A DNA stretch of 37,565 nt from positions 1 to 37,565 of the forward strand of contig JAGVYF010000012.1 of the NCBI GenBank assembly GCA_018303425.1, written 5' to 3'. Shown here one piece after another: positions 6,728-15,834 of this stretch. The first letter of the stretch is position 1; the number at the start of each line of letters is the position of its first letter. A model generated the notes under the pieces. The model saw only the letters and a program-made list of their open reading frames with translations. It had not been told where the DNA came from and searched no databases. The stretch comes from Candidatus Woesearchaeota archaeon. Its GTDB lineage: Archaea; Nanobdellota; Nanobdellia; Woesearchaeales; JAGVYF01. The position numbers and the translations under genes are program-made.

Positions 6728-7684
6728 ATGGTTAAATTAATTGTAATGATTCCGGCATTTAATGAAGAGGGCGTGATAGCTAACGTTATCAGAAATATTC
6801 CGCGAAATGTTAGTTCTATAAAATCGGTAGAAGTTCTTGTAATGGATGATAAATCTACTGATAATACTGTTAAAGTATCTAAAAATGCTGGGGCTGATTA
6901 TGTAATAACCAATGAAGTCAATCAAGGACTTGGTCAGAATTTTAAAAAAGGCATTAATCACGCATTAAGGCTTGGTGCTGATATCATTGTTAATATTGAT
7001 GCAGATGGTCAATTTAATTCTAAGGACATACCTAAACTGATTCAACCAATATTAAATAAAGAAGCTGATGTAGTTACTTGTTCAAGATTCATAGATCCAT
7101 CAATTGTAAAGAATATGCCTTTTAGGCGAAAAATTGGCAATTTATTATTTGCTAATATTATTAATAGGATTACTGGGCGTTCTTTAACTGATGTTTCATG
7201 CGGATTTAGGGCATATTCACGTGAAGCTGCACTTAGATTAAACTTATTTGGCAGTTTTACATACACACATGAATCAATAATTGATTTAACTAATAAAAAT
7301 ATGAGGATTAGTGAAATTGCTTTGCCTGTTGTTTATTTTGAAGAACGCAGGTCACTTATATCTGGAAATTTAATTAGTTATGGAGTTAGAAGTTTGAACA
7401 TTATGATTCGGGCTACAAGGGACACACAGCCTTTATCTTTCTTTGGACGTCCTGCTTTGTTATTATTATTTATTGGTTTAATAGGTATTGCTTTTTCATT
7501 TGGTTATTGGTTAATATATCATGCAACAACTCCTGTTCGTTTCCTGTTTCAGGTTTCTGTATTCTTAGCGGTCTTTGGAATTAGTCTTGGAATACTTGCT
7601 TTACTTGCAGATATGCTAAAGACGATTAAAATGAATCAGGAAGAGATGATTTATAGAATGAAAAAGGGAGAGTATGGGGGATGA
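6728..7684 (+). CDS. GT2-family glycosyltransferase, polyprenol-phosphate sugar synthase type, 318 residues
   Basis: The GT-A fold is recognisable from IPAFNEEGVI (about 8-17), MDDKSTDNT (nucleotide site) and the metal-binding DADGQF (about 96-101), followed by CSRF and CGFRAYSRE. Two transmembrane helices end the protein (about 237-262 and 272-300). This matches dolichol-phosphate mannose synthase-like enzymes that charge a lipid phosphate carrier on the cytoplasmic face. It heads the cluster, and its stop overlaps the start of the next gene by ATGA (7681-7684), a sign of translational coupling. The activated lipid-sugar would serve the multi-membrane-span transferases at 8832 and 11483 (inference). 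Confidence 0.88.
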   Translation: MVKLIVMIPAFNEEGVIANVIRNIPRNVSSIKSVEVLVMDDKSTDNTVKVSKNAGADYVITNEVNQGLGQNFKKGINHALRLGADIIVNIDADGQFNSKDIPKLIQPILNKEADVVTCSRFIDPSIVKNMPFRRKIGNLLFANIINRITGRSLTDVSCGFRAYSREAALRLNLFGSFTYTHESIIDLTNKNMRISEIALPVVYFEERRSLISGNLISYGVRSLNIMIRATRDTQPLSFFGRPALLLLFIGLIGIAFSFGYWLIYHATTPVRFLFQVSVFLAVFGISLGILALLADMLKTIKMNQEEMIYRMKKGEYGG

Positions 7685-8835
7685 AACGGGTTTTTATAAT
7701 TCAAAATACTCCATTAAATGAACCATTACCTCTTTCAATTTATTTAACTGGTTTACTTAGTAATTTCAAAAGTGATGATAAATTTGAAATTAATTTGATA
7801 GTTGCAAAATCAAAATCAATTTCTACAAATATTAAGAATATTTGTAATACAATTTTTCAAATAAAAAGTTCTACCTATTCTATAAAAGATAATATTAAAT
7901 TTAGTTTGAAAGTTAGTTCAATTCTTAAAAAAGAGAATTTATTAAAAAAAATAGATATAGTACATTGTTTGTATCCTAATTCTTCATTGATGGGGGCTGT
8001 TTTGTTTAAGATATTGAATAATCGCAAGTTAAATCTGATTTATGATGTTAGAAGTCCATGGATTGATATGAGCATACAACGAGGATTTATTAATTCTTAT
8101 TTTTCAGAAATATTTCGAAAGTTGGTATATCTCCAAGAAAAAATTTTATGTAAATGTGTAGATAAATTTATTTTCATTAGCGAAGGATTAAAAAAATATT
8201 ATTCCCAAAACATTTCAATGAATAAATACCAAAAAGTTTTTATCAGTCCTTCAGGAGTTGATTTAAACTTATTTAAGAGAGTTAAAACAAATATTAGACA
8301 AATCCATGGAGTTAAAAAAGACGAGGTGTTGATTGGTTCAGTTGGGGGAATAGCAAAAGTAAGAAAACTAAATGAGTTTTTACATCTCTTTAAAGACTTA
8401 GTTACAAAAAATAAAAAAGTTAAACTAATGTTTGTTGGTGGTGGAGACGATTTAATTAACTTAAAGCAATTAACTAAAAAACTAAATTTAGAGAGTTATG
8501 TTATATTTACTGGACAGGTTGAACATAAAGAAGTGCCAAAATATATCTCTGCATTTGACTATGGTCTATCTCATATACCTAATATATTTATTTATGAAAA
8601 TAGTTTTCCGTTGAAAGTATTGGAATATTTAGCATGTGGTGTTCCTGTGCTAGCATCAGAATTGAAAGCGCATAGAGAGATAAGTAAACAATTGAAAGGA
8701 ATTTATGTTTATAGAAATTCTGACGACATTTTAGGTTTTATTAAAACTACTAGAACTTTGATTAGACAAGACATGAGTAGATGGGACTGGGTATATCTCG
8801 CAAATTTATATAAAAATAATTGGGAGTTCTTATGA
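7681..8835 (+). CDS. GT4-like (GT-B fold) glycosyltransferase, 384 residues
   Basis: The C-terminal Rossmann domain shows SPSGVDLNLF, then GSVGGIAKVRKLNEF and ENSFPLKVLEYLACGVPVLA (about 305-324), the nucleotide-sugar-binding block of the GT4/Glyco_trans_1_4 group. The classical first Glu of the EX7E motif is displaced by one residue, as in many FPLK-type members. The N-terminal acceptor domain is divergent. There are no membrane spans. It is coupled to its neighbours by ATGA overlaps on both sides (7681 and 8832). It probably adds a sugar to a lipid-linked or surface glycan; donor and acceptor are unknown. Confidence 0.85.
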   Translation: MKRVFIIQNTPLNEPLPLSIYLTGLLSNFKSDDKFEINLIVAKSKSISTNIKNICNTIFQIKSSTYSIKDNIKFSLKVSSILKKENLLKKIDIVHCLYPNSSLMGAVLFKILNNRKLNLIYDVRSPWIDMSIQRGFINSYFSEIFRKLVYLQEKILCKCVDKFIFISEGLKKYYSQNISMNKYQKVFISPSGVDLNLFKRVKTNIRQIHGVKKDEVLIGSVGGIAKVRKLNEFLHLFKDLVTKNKKVKLMFVGGGDDLINLKQLTKKLNLESYVIFTGQVEHKEVPKYISAFDYGLSHIPNIFIYENSFPLKVLEYLACGVPVLASELKAHREISKQLKGIYVYRNSDDILGFIKTTRTLIRQDMSRWDWVYLANLYKNNWEFL

Positions 8836-10586
8836 AAAAAGAAAAATTAATATTATTATTACTTTTTATTATTTTATTAGGGCTTTTTTCTTTTTTATTT
8901 AGTGTAAACAATAGATATATTCTTTCGGAAGATTTGCCTAATCTAATTGCAAATGCTAAAGCATTAGATGATTTTTCATCACCAGCAAAATCTCCTTTTT
9001 TTGAAAATGGTGAACCTGATTTTCATGCAACTTATACTACTGCTATAATCTCACTGTTGGGAAAATGGGATATAACTTTTATATCAATTAAGGATAAATT
9101 TTATTTTTTAAATTCGGAGTCTTTAGAACTACTATTAAATTATATTTTTTTTGGCATTTTTAGCATTATATTATTTATTTTGTCTGCTTATATTTTTGCT
9201 GCTAAATATTTTAACAATTTTAAAAAGGCAATTCTATTCCTGATTATTCTAATTTTTATAGTAGAAGTTCCTTTAGTTAGGTGGAGTGGTATTTTCTCAT
9301 TGCATGGAATTAGCTTTGGTGCATTTTATTCGCAATTGTTTAGCATTTCTTTTCTATTTTTAACATTTTATCTCATTTTAAATTATAATCGGGATCATAC
9401 TTTTTCTAATTTATTGTTAATACCTTTTTTTTTATTTATTAGTTTTATATCCCATCCATTGACAGGATTAATCTCGTTTAGTTTAACTATATTTTACTTT
9501 TCTCTACAACATTTTAAATCACGGAATAATCAATATTGCGCAGTTCTAATTTTAATATTCTTATCATTTTTTTTGAGTAATTTTTGGATTTATGTCTCTT
9601 TTTTTAAAGTAATTAACTCAATTATGCCATATCCATTAGTTTTAATAATTTTCATATTTATTATTTTACTCAATTATTTATTTTGGAATTTTAAAGGATA
9701 TTTCCAAAAAATAGGATTTAAACTAATAGATAGTCAAAAAATTGTTAAAATGGGAATATTTTTAACTTTTATTATATATGTTTATTCAATTTTTTATTTT
9801 AAACAATATATCTATAAAGATATGGTATATTATTGGTTAATTAGCTTTTTTCCATTTATATACGCAGGTATATTTCTTTCTTACAATTATTGGGTAGATT
9901 ATTTAAATGATATAAGAGACAATTTTTCTTTGTTACTTATAATTTGGTTTTGGGCTTCTTTAATGTTATTTATTATTGGTTTAATTGGATTTCCAGTAAA
10001 AGTTTTTTGGAGATTTTTATTTTTAATAAAAATTCCTTCTTCCATATTTATAGCTGATTCTGTTTATAGTTTTCTAAAAAATAAAGCCAACTTGTTTTAT
10101 ATTGGACTTGCTATTATGATTATTGTTTTGTCTACTATGAACATGTTTTCTGTAATCTTAAGTTCAGATACTGCAAAATATTTTAGAGAAGTTCCACCAG
10201 AATTTAAATTGAGTGGGATGATTACTTCAGAAAATGGGATTATTTTATCTGATCAATATACTAGTTATTTTATTTCTTCTTTAACAAATAATTATGTATT
10301 AGCAATTCCGTCTGATAGAATAAGTGATTACGAGCAGGAAAGAAATTCTAAGTTTATCAATATAATTCAATTTCTTTTTTCTAATAATGCTACATGTACT
10401 GACTTTCAAAAATACAATATTTCTCAAATCATACTTAATAAATTTATTAGGCTAGATGGTGAAAGGGTTGCAAAAGCTATTGATTATTCAGAGATGAAAT
10501 ATAATCTGGTGAAAAATTGTAATTTTAAACTAAATAAAGAAGATGCAAATTTTATAATAATTGGAAAAAATGAAACCCTCAATTAA
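8832..10586 (+). CDS. Large polytopic membrane protein, glycosyltransferase-like (PMT/GT-C style), 584 residues
   Basis: About 12 hydrophobic segments fill the first 450 residues. An acidic, His-containing first extracytoplasmic loop (ENGEPDFHATYTTAI) follows TM1, and a soluble C-terminal domain follows (about 455-584). This is the layout of GT-C transferases that use lipid-phosphate sugars, but I see no definitive DE or DxD signature, so the enzymatic role is inferred from shape and neighbours. I chose ATG 8832 because GGGAG (8822-8826) precedes it and it overlaps the upstream stop as ATGA; an in-frame ATG at 8820 would remove that ribosome site. Its end overlaps the next gene by 17 nt. Phe/Ile/Asn are very frequent, reflecting low GC. 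Confidence 0.7.
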   Translation: MKKEKLILLLLFIILLGLFSFLFSVNNRYILSEDLPNLIANAKALDDFSSPAKSPFFENGEPDFHATYTTAIISLLGKWDITFISIKDKFYFLNSESLELLLNYIFFGIFSIILFILSAYIFAAKYFNNFKKAILFLIILIFIVEVPLVRWSGIFSLHGISFGAFYSQLFSISFLFLTFYLILNYNRDHTFSNLLLIPFFLFISFISHPLTGLISFSLTIFYFSLQHFKSRNNQYCAVLILIFLSFFLSNFWIYVSFFKVINSIMPYPLVLIIFIFIILLNYLFWNFKGYFQKIGFKLIDSQKIVKMGIFLTFIIYVYSIFYFKQYIYKDMVYYWLISFFPFIYAGIFLSYNYWVDYLNDIRDNFSLLLIIWFWASLMLFIIGLIGFPVKVFWRFLFLIKIPSSIFIADSVYSFLKNKANLFYIGLAIMIIVLSTMNMFSVILSSDTAKYFREVPPEFKLSGMITSENGIILSDQYTSYFISSLTNNYVLAIPSDRISDYEQERNSKFINIIQFLFSNNATCTDFQKYNISQIILNKFIRLDGERVAKAIDYSEMKYNLVKNCNFKLNKEDANFIIIGKNETLN

Positions 10587-11493
10587 ACACCTAATAACAA
10601 CAACTATCCTCTTCGCAATAATCCTACTTCTGTTCAATTATCTGAAAAACAATTTAAGTGATTTCAAGCAATTAACTCTTGTAAATCCACTTTATTTATT
10701 TGTTTTAGTATTGATATTTATGGCCGGCATGATTTTGAACGGATTTCTTTTAGATTATCTGATGCGTCCGTTTGGCTTAAGGTTGAATCTAAAAGAAATA
10801 ATAGGTCTGCCTATAATAACCAATTTTTATAACTTAATCACTCCATTTAGGGGCGGTGCAGGTATTAGGGCAGTATATCTAAATAAAAAGCATAATTTCC
10901 CGTATGTGCATTTTCTTGCAACGCTTGGGGCAATATATGTAATTTTATTTTTAGTAAATGGCTTAGGGGGTATACTCAGCATGATTTATATCTGGCTAAG
11001 TTATAACATATTTAATTGGATAATTTTTTTAGCATTTACAGTTTTTACTTTATTTTTAATTGTAATAATAATTCTATCCCCTAAATTGCCTAAAAGCAAA
11101 AATAGTCTAATAAATAAATTTATCAAAGTAATTAACGGCTGGCACTTGATTAAAGATAATAAACAAGTATTGTTTATCACAACTATAATCGGTTTAGTGC
11201 AGTTAATATTAGGCGCTATCAATACTATGATTACATATAATTTATTTAGTATCCAGATAGATTTTTTTAAAGCATTATTTATTGCATCAGTAGGTTCACT
11301 ATCAATACTTGTTGCAATCACTCCCGGAAATCTAGGCGTTGGCGAAGCAATAAGCATATTCTCTGCAAATTTAATCGGAATACCATTAACAGAAGCAATT
11401 GCTGCAACTATTTTATTAAGAGCAATAAATCTTGCAGTAATTTTAATCTTAGGACCTATCTTCTCATATATATTAATCAAACATGAAAAATAG
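10570..11493 (+). CDS. Flippase-like / lysylphosphatidylglycerol synthase TM-region family protein (UPF0104), 307 residues
   Basis: About 8 transmembrane helices carry family features: NLITPFRGGAGIRAVYLNK near residues 80-98 and ITPGNLGVGEAI near 252-263. This family (AglD/YbhN-like region of MprF) is common next to glycosyltransferases and is thought to act in lipid-linked saccharide handling or flipping. ATG 10570 is preferred over an upstream TTG at 10561. The frame overlaps the gene before by 17 nt and the gene after by 11 nt, so it is embedded in the operon. Confidence 0.83.
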   Translation: MKPSIKHLITTTILFAIILLLFNYLKNNLSDFKQLTLVNPLYLFVLVLIFMAGMILNGFLLDYLMRPFGLRLNLKEIIGLPIITNFYNLITPFRGGAGIRAVYLNKKHNFPYVHFLATLGAIYVILFLVNGLGGILSMIYIWLSYNIFNWIIFLAFTVFTLFLIVIIILSPKLPKSKNSLINKFIKVINGWHLIKDNKQVLFITTIIGLVQLILGAINTMITYNLFSIQIDFFKALFIASVGSLSILVAITPGNLGVGEAISIFSANLIGIPLTEAIAATILLRAINLAVILILGPIFSYILIKHEK

Positions 11494-13030
11494 CATAAAA
11501 GAAATTGTAGGAAAAAGCTTTTACCAGTTATTGCTAGTTTATTCTGCATTGATACTGGCAATTAGTTTAAACCTGTTCTGGAAATATACTTATCATTTTG
11601 AACTTTTTGCTTTAATTATTGCTATTCTTGGAACTTTTGAAATAAGAAGATTAAACACTAAAAGTATAGATAAGAGATTATTATATTCATTATTTATTTT
11701 AGCTATAGTTTTAATCTTGCTAACAAGAATAATTCCCTATTTAGATAACAATATACCAATTGGTTATGATGCGGGGATTTACAAATATGGAATAGAATCT
11801 TTTGCAAAGGATTTTTTTAATGCAGATTCATGGGTAAAAGGCGCATTAGAACCGGGATTTTTATACCTAACAACTTTATTAAAATTACTTTTTAACACAC
11901 AAACCATCCTAATTAGTTTTTTTATATTATGTAATATTTTACTTGGTTTTTCAATATATAAAGCTGCAAAAGAATATTTTAATGAAACTTCTGCAATTAT
12001 TGCATTAATGCTCTATTCGGTTTCATCAATACAATATTTGGTTTTTACTTATCTATATTATAAAAATATATTAGGATTAAGTTTTATGCTGTTTGCATTT
12101 TATTTTTTAAAAAGAGAAGATAATCTAAGATTTATTATCTTCGGAATATTAACCGGGATAATCCATAGACCAACCTTTTATTTATTTGGACTGTCATATT
12201 TAACATATACAATTTATGATTATAATAACATTAAACAAAATATAAAAAATGGGATATCAATTTTAATCTTTACAGCAATATTTTATATCGGCTTTTTTAA
12301 AGAATCAATATTGCCATTGATTAAGCCAGTTGCAGAATCTTTTATTTCTCCTGGTTCTTCAGCAGGCACATTTATTAATTTTTTTACTTACCAGTATTCA
12401 ACTTTAGCATATCTTGCATTTTCAATATTGGGATTTTTTTATCTTATTCAATTTAATAAGTTTAACATATTAACATTTTATACTGGAATCACCGCAATAA
12501 TAGTTTATTTTCAGTTATTTTTCTTTAATAGATTTATCATTCATCTTGATATTGCGTTGATTATTCTTGCAGGTGCCGGTTTTAACCAGATTATAACCCG
12601 AAAATTAGGTTTCTTAATTACTCTAATTTTACTTTTTAGCGCAGGTTTTGTTACAATCAATCACGCTATAAGTACAAATTCTTTAATAAATCAAAATGAA
12701 TTAGAAACGATAGTACATGTATCAACATTAGAAAAAGATGCTTATATAATGACTACTAATTCAATTTATTCACCATGGGTCTTAGGATATTCAACTAGAA
12801 AAACGATTGCGCCAGGACTTTTTAATTATAATCTGCATAATAAAGAAGAATGGACTGAGTTCTGGACAGCCGATAATCAAACAAAACTAAATGAATTTAT
12901 GGACAAATATGAGCAACCTTTATATATCTTTATTGGGGAACAACAAAAAGATAACTTAAAACAGTTTGATAATTGTATGCTGCCAGTTTATGAAAAAGAA
13001 TCAAACGTAATTTACAGGTATATTTGTTAA
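11483..13030 (+). CDS. Polytopic membrane glycosyltransferase-like protein (PMT/GT-C style), 515 residues
   Basis: About 11-12 transmembrane segments precede a soluble C-terminal part (about 410-515, including YSPWVLGYSTRKTIAPG and FIGEQQKDN). The first outer loop contains the GYDAGIYKYGIESF stretch with an acidic residue where GT-C enzymes place the catalytic Asp/Glu (about residue 97). HRPTFYLFGLSY in the middle resembles the conserved His-Arg of this class. It probably transfers sugars from a polyprenyl-phosphate donor outside the membrane (inference). The start overlaps the flippase-like gene by 11 nt. It ends 4 nt before the RhuM fragment. Confidence 0.75.
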   Translation: MKNSIKEIVGKSFYQLLLVYSALILAISLNLFWKYTYHFELFALIIAILGTFEIRRLNTKSIDKRLLYSLFILAIVLILLTRIIPYLDNNIPIGYDAGIYKYGIESFAKDFFNADSWVKGALEPGFLYLTTLLKLLFNTQTILISFFILCNILLGFSIYKAAKEYFNETSAIIALMLYSVSSIQYLVFTYLYYKNILGLSFMLFAFYFLKREDNLRFIIFGILTGIIHRPTFYLFGLSYLTYTIYDYNNIKQNIKNGISILIFTAIFYIGFFKESILPLIKPVAESFISPGSSAGTFINFFTYQYSTLAYLAFSILGFFYLIQFNKFNILTFYTGITAIIVYFQLFFFNRFIIHLDIALIILAGAGFNQIITRKLGFLITLILLFSAGFVTINHAISTNSLINQNELETIVHVSTLEKDAYIMTTNSIYSPWVLGYSTRKTIAPGLFNYNLHNKEEWTEFWTADNQTKLNEFMDKYEQPLYIFIGEQQKDNLKQFDNCMLPVYEKESNVIYRYIC

Positions 13031-13034
13031 AATA

Positions 13035-13322
13035 ATGGAAAAAAACTTAGCAATACGGAACTCAACATCAGAATTTTTAATCTTTACAGTTAAAGCTAAT
13101 GACGATTCCATAGAAGTAAAATACGCAGATGACAATGTTTGGCTTACTCAAAATATGATTGCTAAACTCTTTGATAAGGGCAGAAGCACCATAACAGAAC
13201 ATTTAAGTGCTATTTATTCGGAGGGAGAATTAGATAAAAATTCAACTTGTCGGAATTTCCGACATACTGCTTCAGATGGTAAGGAGTATAATATTAAATT
13301 CTACACAAAAAATGAAAACTAA
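13035..13322 (+). pseudogene. Truncated RhuM-family protein (N-terminal 95 residues only)
   Basis: The text EFLIFTVKANDDSIEVKYAD, VWLTQNMIAKLF and ITEHLSAIYSEGELD is the start of the RhuM (virulence-associated RhuM) family, whose members are normally about 300 or more residues. It stops abruptly at IKFYTKNEN, where full proteins continue past KFYNLD. The frame end overlaps the next gene by 11 nt. It sits inside an otherwise uniform glycosylation cluster and breaks the membrane-protein run, so it is probably a leftover of an inserted gene. An HTH-like half may still fold, so a short DNA-binding product is not excluded. Confidence 0.8.
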
Positions 13323-13899
13323 AAAATTAAAAACAAATAAGCTAGTATTAATTATTGGACTGATTCCCTTAGTATTAATTTTATACTTAGTTAGTCAAAA
13401 CTATATATTCTCTCATGAGATAGAGTATTTATATGATATTGGAAATGGAAATGAAAATTATTTATCTCCTGTTGATAGAATTTCTGAACCGATAAATACT
13501 GAATATCGGGAATTACAGGCAGATTTAGTCTATTTTGATGCGGAAGTGCCAAAAAACGCAGAATCAATTACAGTAACAACAAAATTAAAGAATATTAAAA
13601 ATCAAAAGATTAGTCTTGGCGCAAAAGATAAAGAAGAGTGGCATTATACTTACAAACCGCTTGAAAATTATTTAATTGAGACACAAACTATAACTCGTAA
13701 TGGGAAAACTTATGTTTCAATATCTTCTGATTCAAATATATGGTATGTTGTAGATACAATTTTTAATTTAGAGCAGGATAAACTATTCATTAAGGACAAT
13801 AAGTTAAGTTTAGTATATCATGTTCCTAAATTAGTAAAGACAAATAGCATACCAATTGACTGGATAAATATTAAAATAAAAACGAAAGGAATAATTTAA
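13312..13899 (+). CDS. Single-pass membrane protein with beta-rich outer domain, 195 residues
   Basis: I do not recognise this family. A basic tail (MKTKKLKTNK) and one transmembrane helix (about 11-28, LVLIIGLIPLVLILYLV) precede a soluble, probably extracytoplasmic domain rich in beta-prone sequence (around TVTTKLKNIKNQKISLGAK and LSLVYHVPKL). An in-frame ATG at 13276 lies inside the RhuM fragment, so ATG 13312 is preferred. The stop overlaps the start of the next gene (TAATG). Small anchored proteins at this position in archaeal glycan clusters are often accessory; no function can be assigned. Confidence 0.65.
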   Translation: MKTKKLKTNKLVLIIGLIPLVLILYLVSQNYIFSHEIEYLYDIGNGNENYLSPVDRISEPINTEYRELQADLVYFDAEVPKNAESITVTTKLKNIKNQKISLGAKDKEEWHYTYKPLENYLIETQTITRNGKTYVSISSDSNIWYVVDTIFNLEQDKLFIKDNKLSLVYHVPKLVKTNSIPIDWINIKIKTKGII

Positions 13900-14282
13900 T
13901 GAAACCAATATTTAAGAAAAACAGTGCCGAAATTGTAAATTCTTTATTTCAGTCTTTGTTAGTTACATATTTAATATTATTATTAATTGAAGAATTACAA
14001 AAAGGTTTTGTTTCAATTTATTTAAATTTAAATTATTTATTAATTCTTGTAATAATTGCAGGCATTTTAGATGTATTTTCAGAACAGCCAAAGCTAAAGA
14101 AAGAAAAAGCCACTAAAAAAGATTATGCATTAATTATATTTTTAGGTGTTTTAGGTTTTGCTATAATTAAGTATAAGACCTATGCTTTAGGTTGGATATC
14201 ATGGTTAATTTCAGCAATAGCAGGAATATTAATAATATTATTATCATTTTTGGTGCTTGAAGAAGATGAAAAAAAACCATAA
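13899..14282 (+). CDS. Small integral membrane protein, 127 residues
   Basis: Four hydrophobic helices are visible (about 17-35, 42-60, 73-90, 97-120), with short basic and acidic loops (EEDEKKP at the end). I do not recognise a named family. The start overlaps the previous stop by one base and the end overlaps the next gene by 17 nt, so it is translated with the cluster. Confidence 0.65.
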   Translation: MKPIFKKNSAEIVNSLFQSLLVTYLILLLIEELQKGFVSIYLNLNYLLILVIIAGILDVFSEQPKLKKEKATKKDYALIIFLGVLGFAIIKYKTYALGWISWLISAIAGILIILLSFLVLEEDEKKP

Positions 14283-14685
14283 AACTATTTTAAAAATAGT
14301 ATTAATTATTTTATCAACCTTATTTATATTAAGTTTAGTAATTTTATTTTTTTCAAAATTAGATCTAATTAGTTCTTTTAGGATTGTTTTTGGTTCAGTT
14401 TATGTTTTGTTCTTGCCTGGATTTTTAATATCGTATTTATTTTTTCCAAAAACATCCGAATTAGAAAAAAAAGGATCAATCGATTGGATTGAGAGAATAG
14501 CTTTATCTTTTGCTTTATCAATTGCAGTTGTGCCTTTATTTATATTTTATTTAAATCTTTTAGGCCTGAAAATTACTGCATTAAATTCAGTTATTGTAGT
14601 TTTAATTATTATTTTACTTAGTTTAGGGATTATTTTTAGGAAAAAGAAATTAGAAAAAGTTCTTGCCTCTTCTCTTAAATACTAG
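14266..14685 (+). CDS. DUF1616-like membrane protein, 139 residues
   Basis: Three to four transmembrane segments surround a conserved stretch FRIVFGSVYVLFLPGFLISY then LFFPK, followed by IDWIERIALSFALSIAV, which is typical of the DUF1616 region found in archaeal surface-glycan loci. Longer DUF1616 proteins carry a large outer domain after this; here only the membrane part is present. The ATG at 14266 is chosen over TTG 14257. It is the last gene of the cluster, and its final codons form one arm of a long inverted repeat. Confidence 0.7.
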   Translation: MKKNHKTILKIVLIILSTLFILSLVILFFSKLDLISSFRIVFGSVYVLFLPGFLISYLFFPKTSELEKKGSIDWIERIALSFALSIAVVPLFIFYLNLLGLKITALNSVIVVLIIILLSLGIIFRKKKLEKVLASSLKY

Positions 14686-14727
14686 GGGGTATTATGAGAT
14701 AAAGAATTCTTTAAGGCAAGAACTTTT
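14655..14727. repeat. Perfect 14-nt inverted repeat around the end of the cluster
   Basis: AAAAGTTCTTGCCT (14655-14668) is exactly complementary to 14714-14727. The 45-nt loop contains the DUF1616 stop codon. It may act as a long stem-loop terminator before the convergent ftsZ gene, or mark an insertion end. Confidence 0.5.
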
Positions 14728-14754
14728 ATAAAAATTATAAAAAAAAGTAAGGGT

Positions 14755-15834
14755 TTACCTTACTATTTCTATGCCTAATTCTCTACCGAATTCAGCGCGC
14801 GTAGCAGCGGCTTGTTTTTTATCCATTTTACCTAATATCCATGGTGATTTAACACCAGTTATAATAGTCATAACAATTAATCTGCCTTTTAGATTGTCAG
14901 AAACCCTTGCGCCCCAAATAACGTTTGCATCATCATCTAATGATTCAGTTACTAGTTCACCAACTCTATTTATATCTTCAAGAGTCATGTCCGGACCTCC
15001 AGAGATATGGATTAAAGCGCCAGTTGCACCTTCATAACTAATATCTAACAATGGATTGCTTAATGCCCCTTTAACGGATTCTTCAACTCTGTTATTTGTA
15101 TCAGATGAACCTACTCCTATTGAAGCAACACCGCCAGAGGTCATTATTGCTTTAACGTCTGCATAATCTAAGTTAACTAATGATGGAATTGCGATTGTTT
15201 CAACAATACCTTTAATCATAGTGGCAACTAATTCATTTGCAACAGCAAAAGCTTGTTGTACAGGCAGGTTACCCGCAATTTGAACAAGTCTGTTGTTATC
15301 GATAACAATAACTGTATCAGATACTTGTCTTAACTGTTGTAATCCAAATTCAGCTTTATCAACTCTTGCCCTTTCAATTTTAAAAGGCATTGTAACTGTT
15401 CCGATAACAATTGCACCAGTATCTTTTGCTACTTGCGCAACAACTGGAGCTGAACCTGTGCCTGTTCCTCCGCCCATTCCTGCGCATACAAATACCATAT
15501 CAGCGCCTTTTAAAGAATCTTTAATTTCAGCTATACTTTCTTTAGCTGATTCAGCACCTTTTTCAGGGAAACCCCCGCAACCTAAACCTCTTGTTAAATC
15601 TTTACCGATTAAGAATTTTCTATCTGCCTCAGTAATATCTAAGTGTTGTTTATCTGTGTTGCATGCAATAATTTCTGCACCGCGAATCCCTTTTTTGTAT
15701 AACCAACTAACCATATTGTTACCGCCGCCTCCTGCGCCAATAACTTTAATATTAGCTTGTCCAACATTGAATCCAGATAAATCTGTACTGTTTTTCATAG
15801 CGTTTTCCACCATAAATTCCATCATTTTTTCCAT
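14755..15834 (-). CDS. ftsZ: Cell division GTPase FtsZ, 359 residues
   Basis: The tubulin-like GTPase forms the division ring at midcell. The nucleotide loop GAGGGGNN is at 33-40, the tubulin signature GGGTGTG at 121-127, and the catalytic T7-loop region falls around residues 210-225 (NLDYADVKAIM). The C-terminal domain runs through NVIWGARV to LGIEIVR, and a long C-terminal tail is lacking, as in many archaeal FtsZ proteins. An N-terminal extension of about 25 residues precedes the fold. AAGGGGG directly abuts the ATG at 15834, too close to serve it well. The in-frame ATG nine bases later (residue 4) has better spacing, so the true start may be 15825. It is convergent with the glycan cluster and divergent from the solenoid gene. 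Confidence 0.96.
   Translation of the reverse strand: MEKMMEFMVENAMKNSTDLSGFNVGQANIKVIGAGGGGNNMVSWLYKKGIRGAEIIACNTDKQHLDITEADRKFLIGKDLTRGLGCGGFPEKGAESAKESIAEIKDSLKGADMVFVCAGMGGGTGTGSAPVVAQVAKDTGAIVIGTVTMPFKIERARVDKAEFGLQQLRQVSDTVIVIDNNRLVQIAGNLPVQQAFAVANELVATMIKGIVETIAIPSLVNLDYADVKAIMTSGGVASIGVGSSDTNNRVEESVKGALSNPLLDISYEGATGALIHISGGPDMTLEDINRVGELVTESLDDDANVIWGARVSDNLKGRLIVMTIITGVKSPWILGKMDKKQAAATRAEFGRELGIEIVR

Noticed and set aside
11001-11561. 186-codon minus-strand open frame
   Set aside because: It overlaps the flippase-like gene and the start of the next membrane gene in a tight operon, so it is a shadow frame.
13276-13311. Upstream start for the 13312 gene
   Set aside because: It would place extra residues encoded by the RhuM fragment before a good basic-plus-helix N-terminus, so the ATG at 13312 is more natural.
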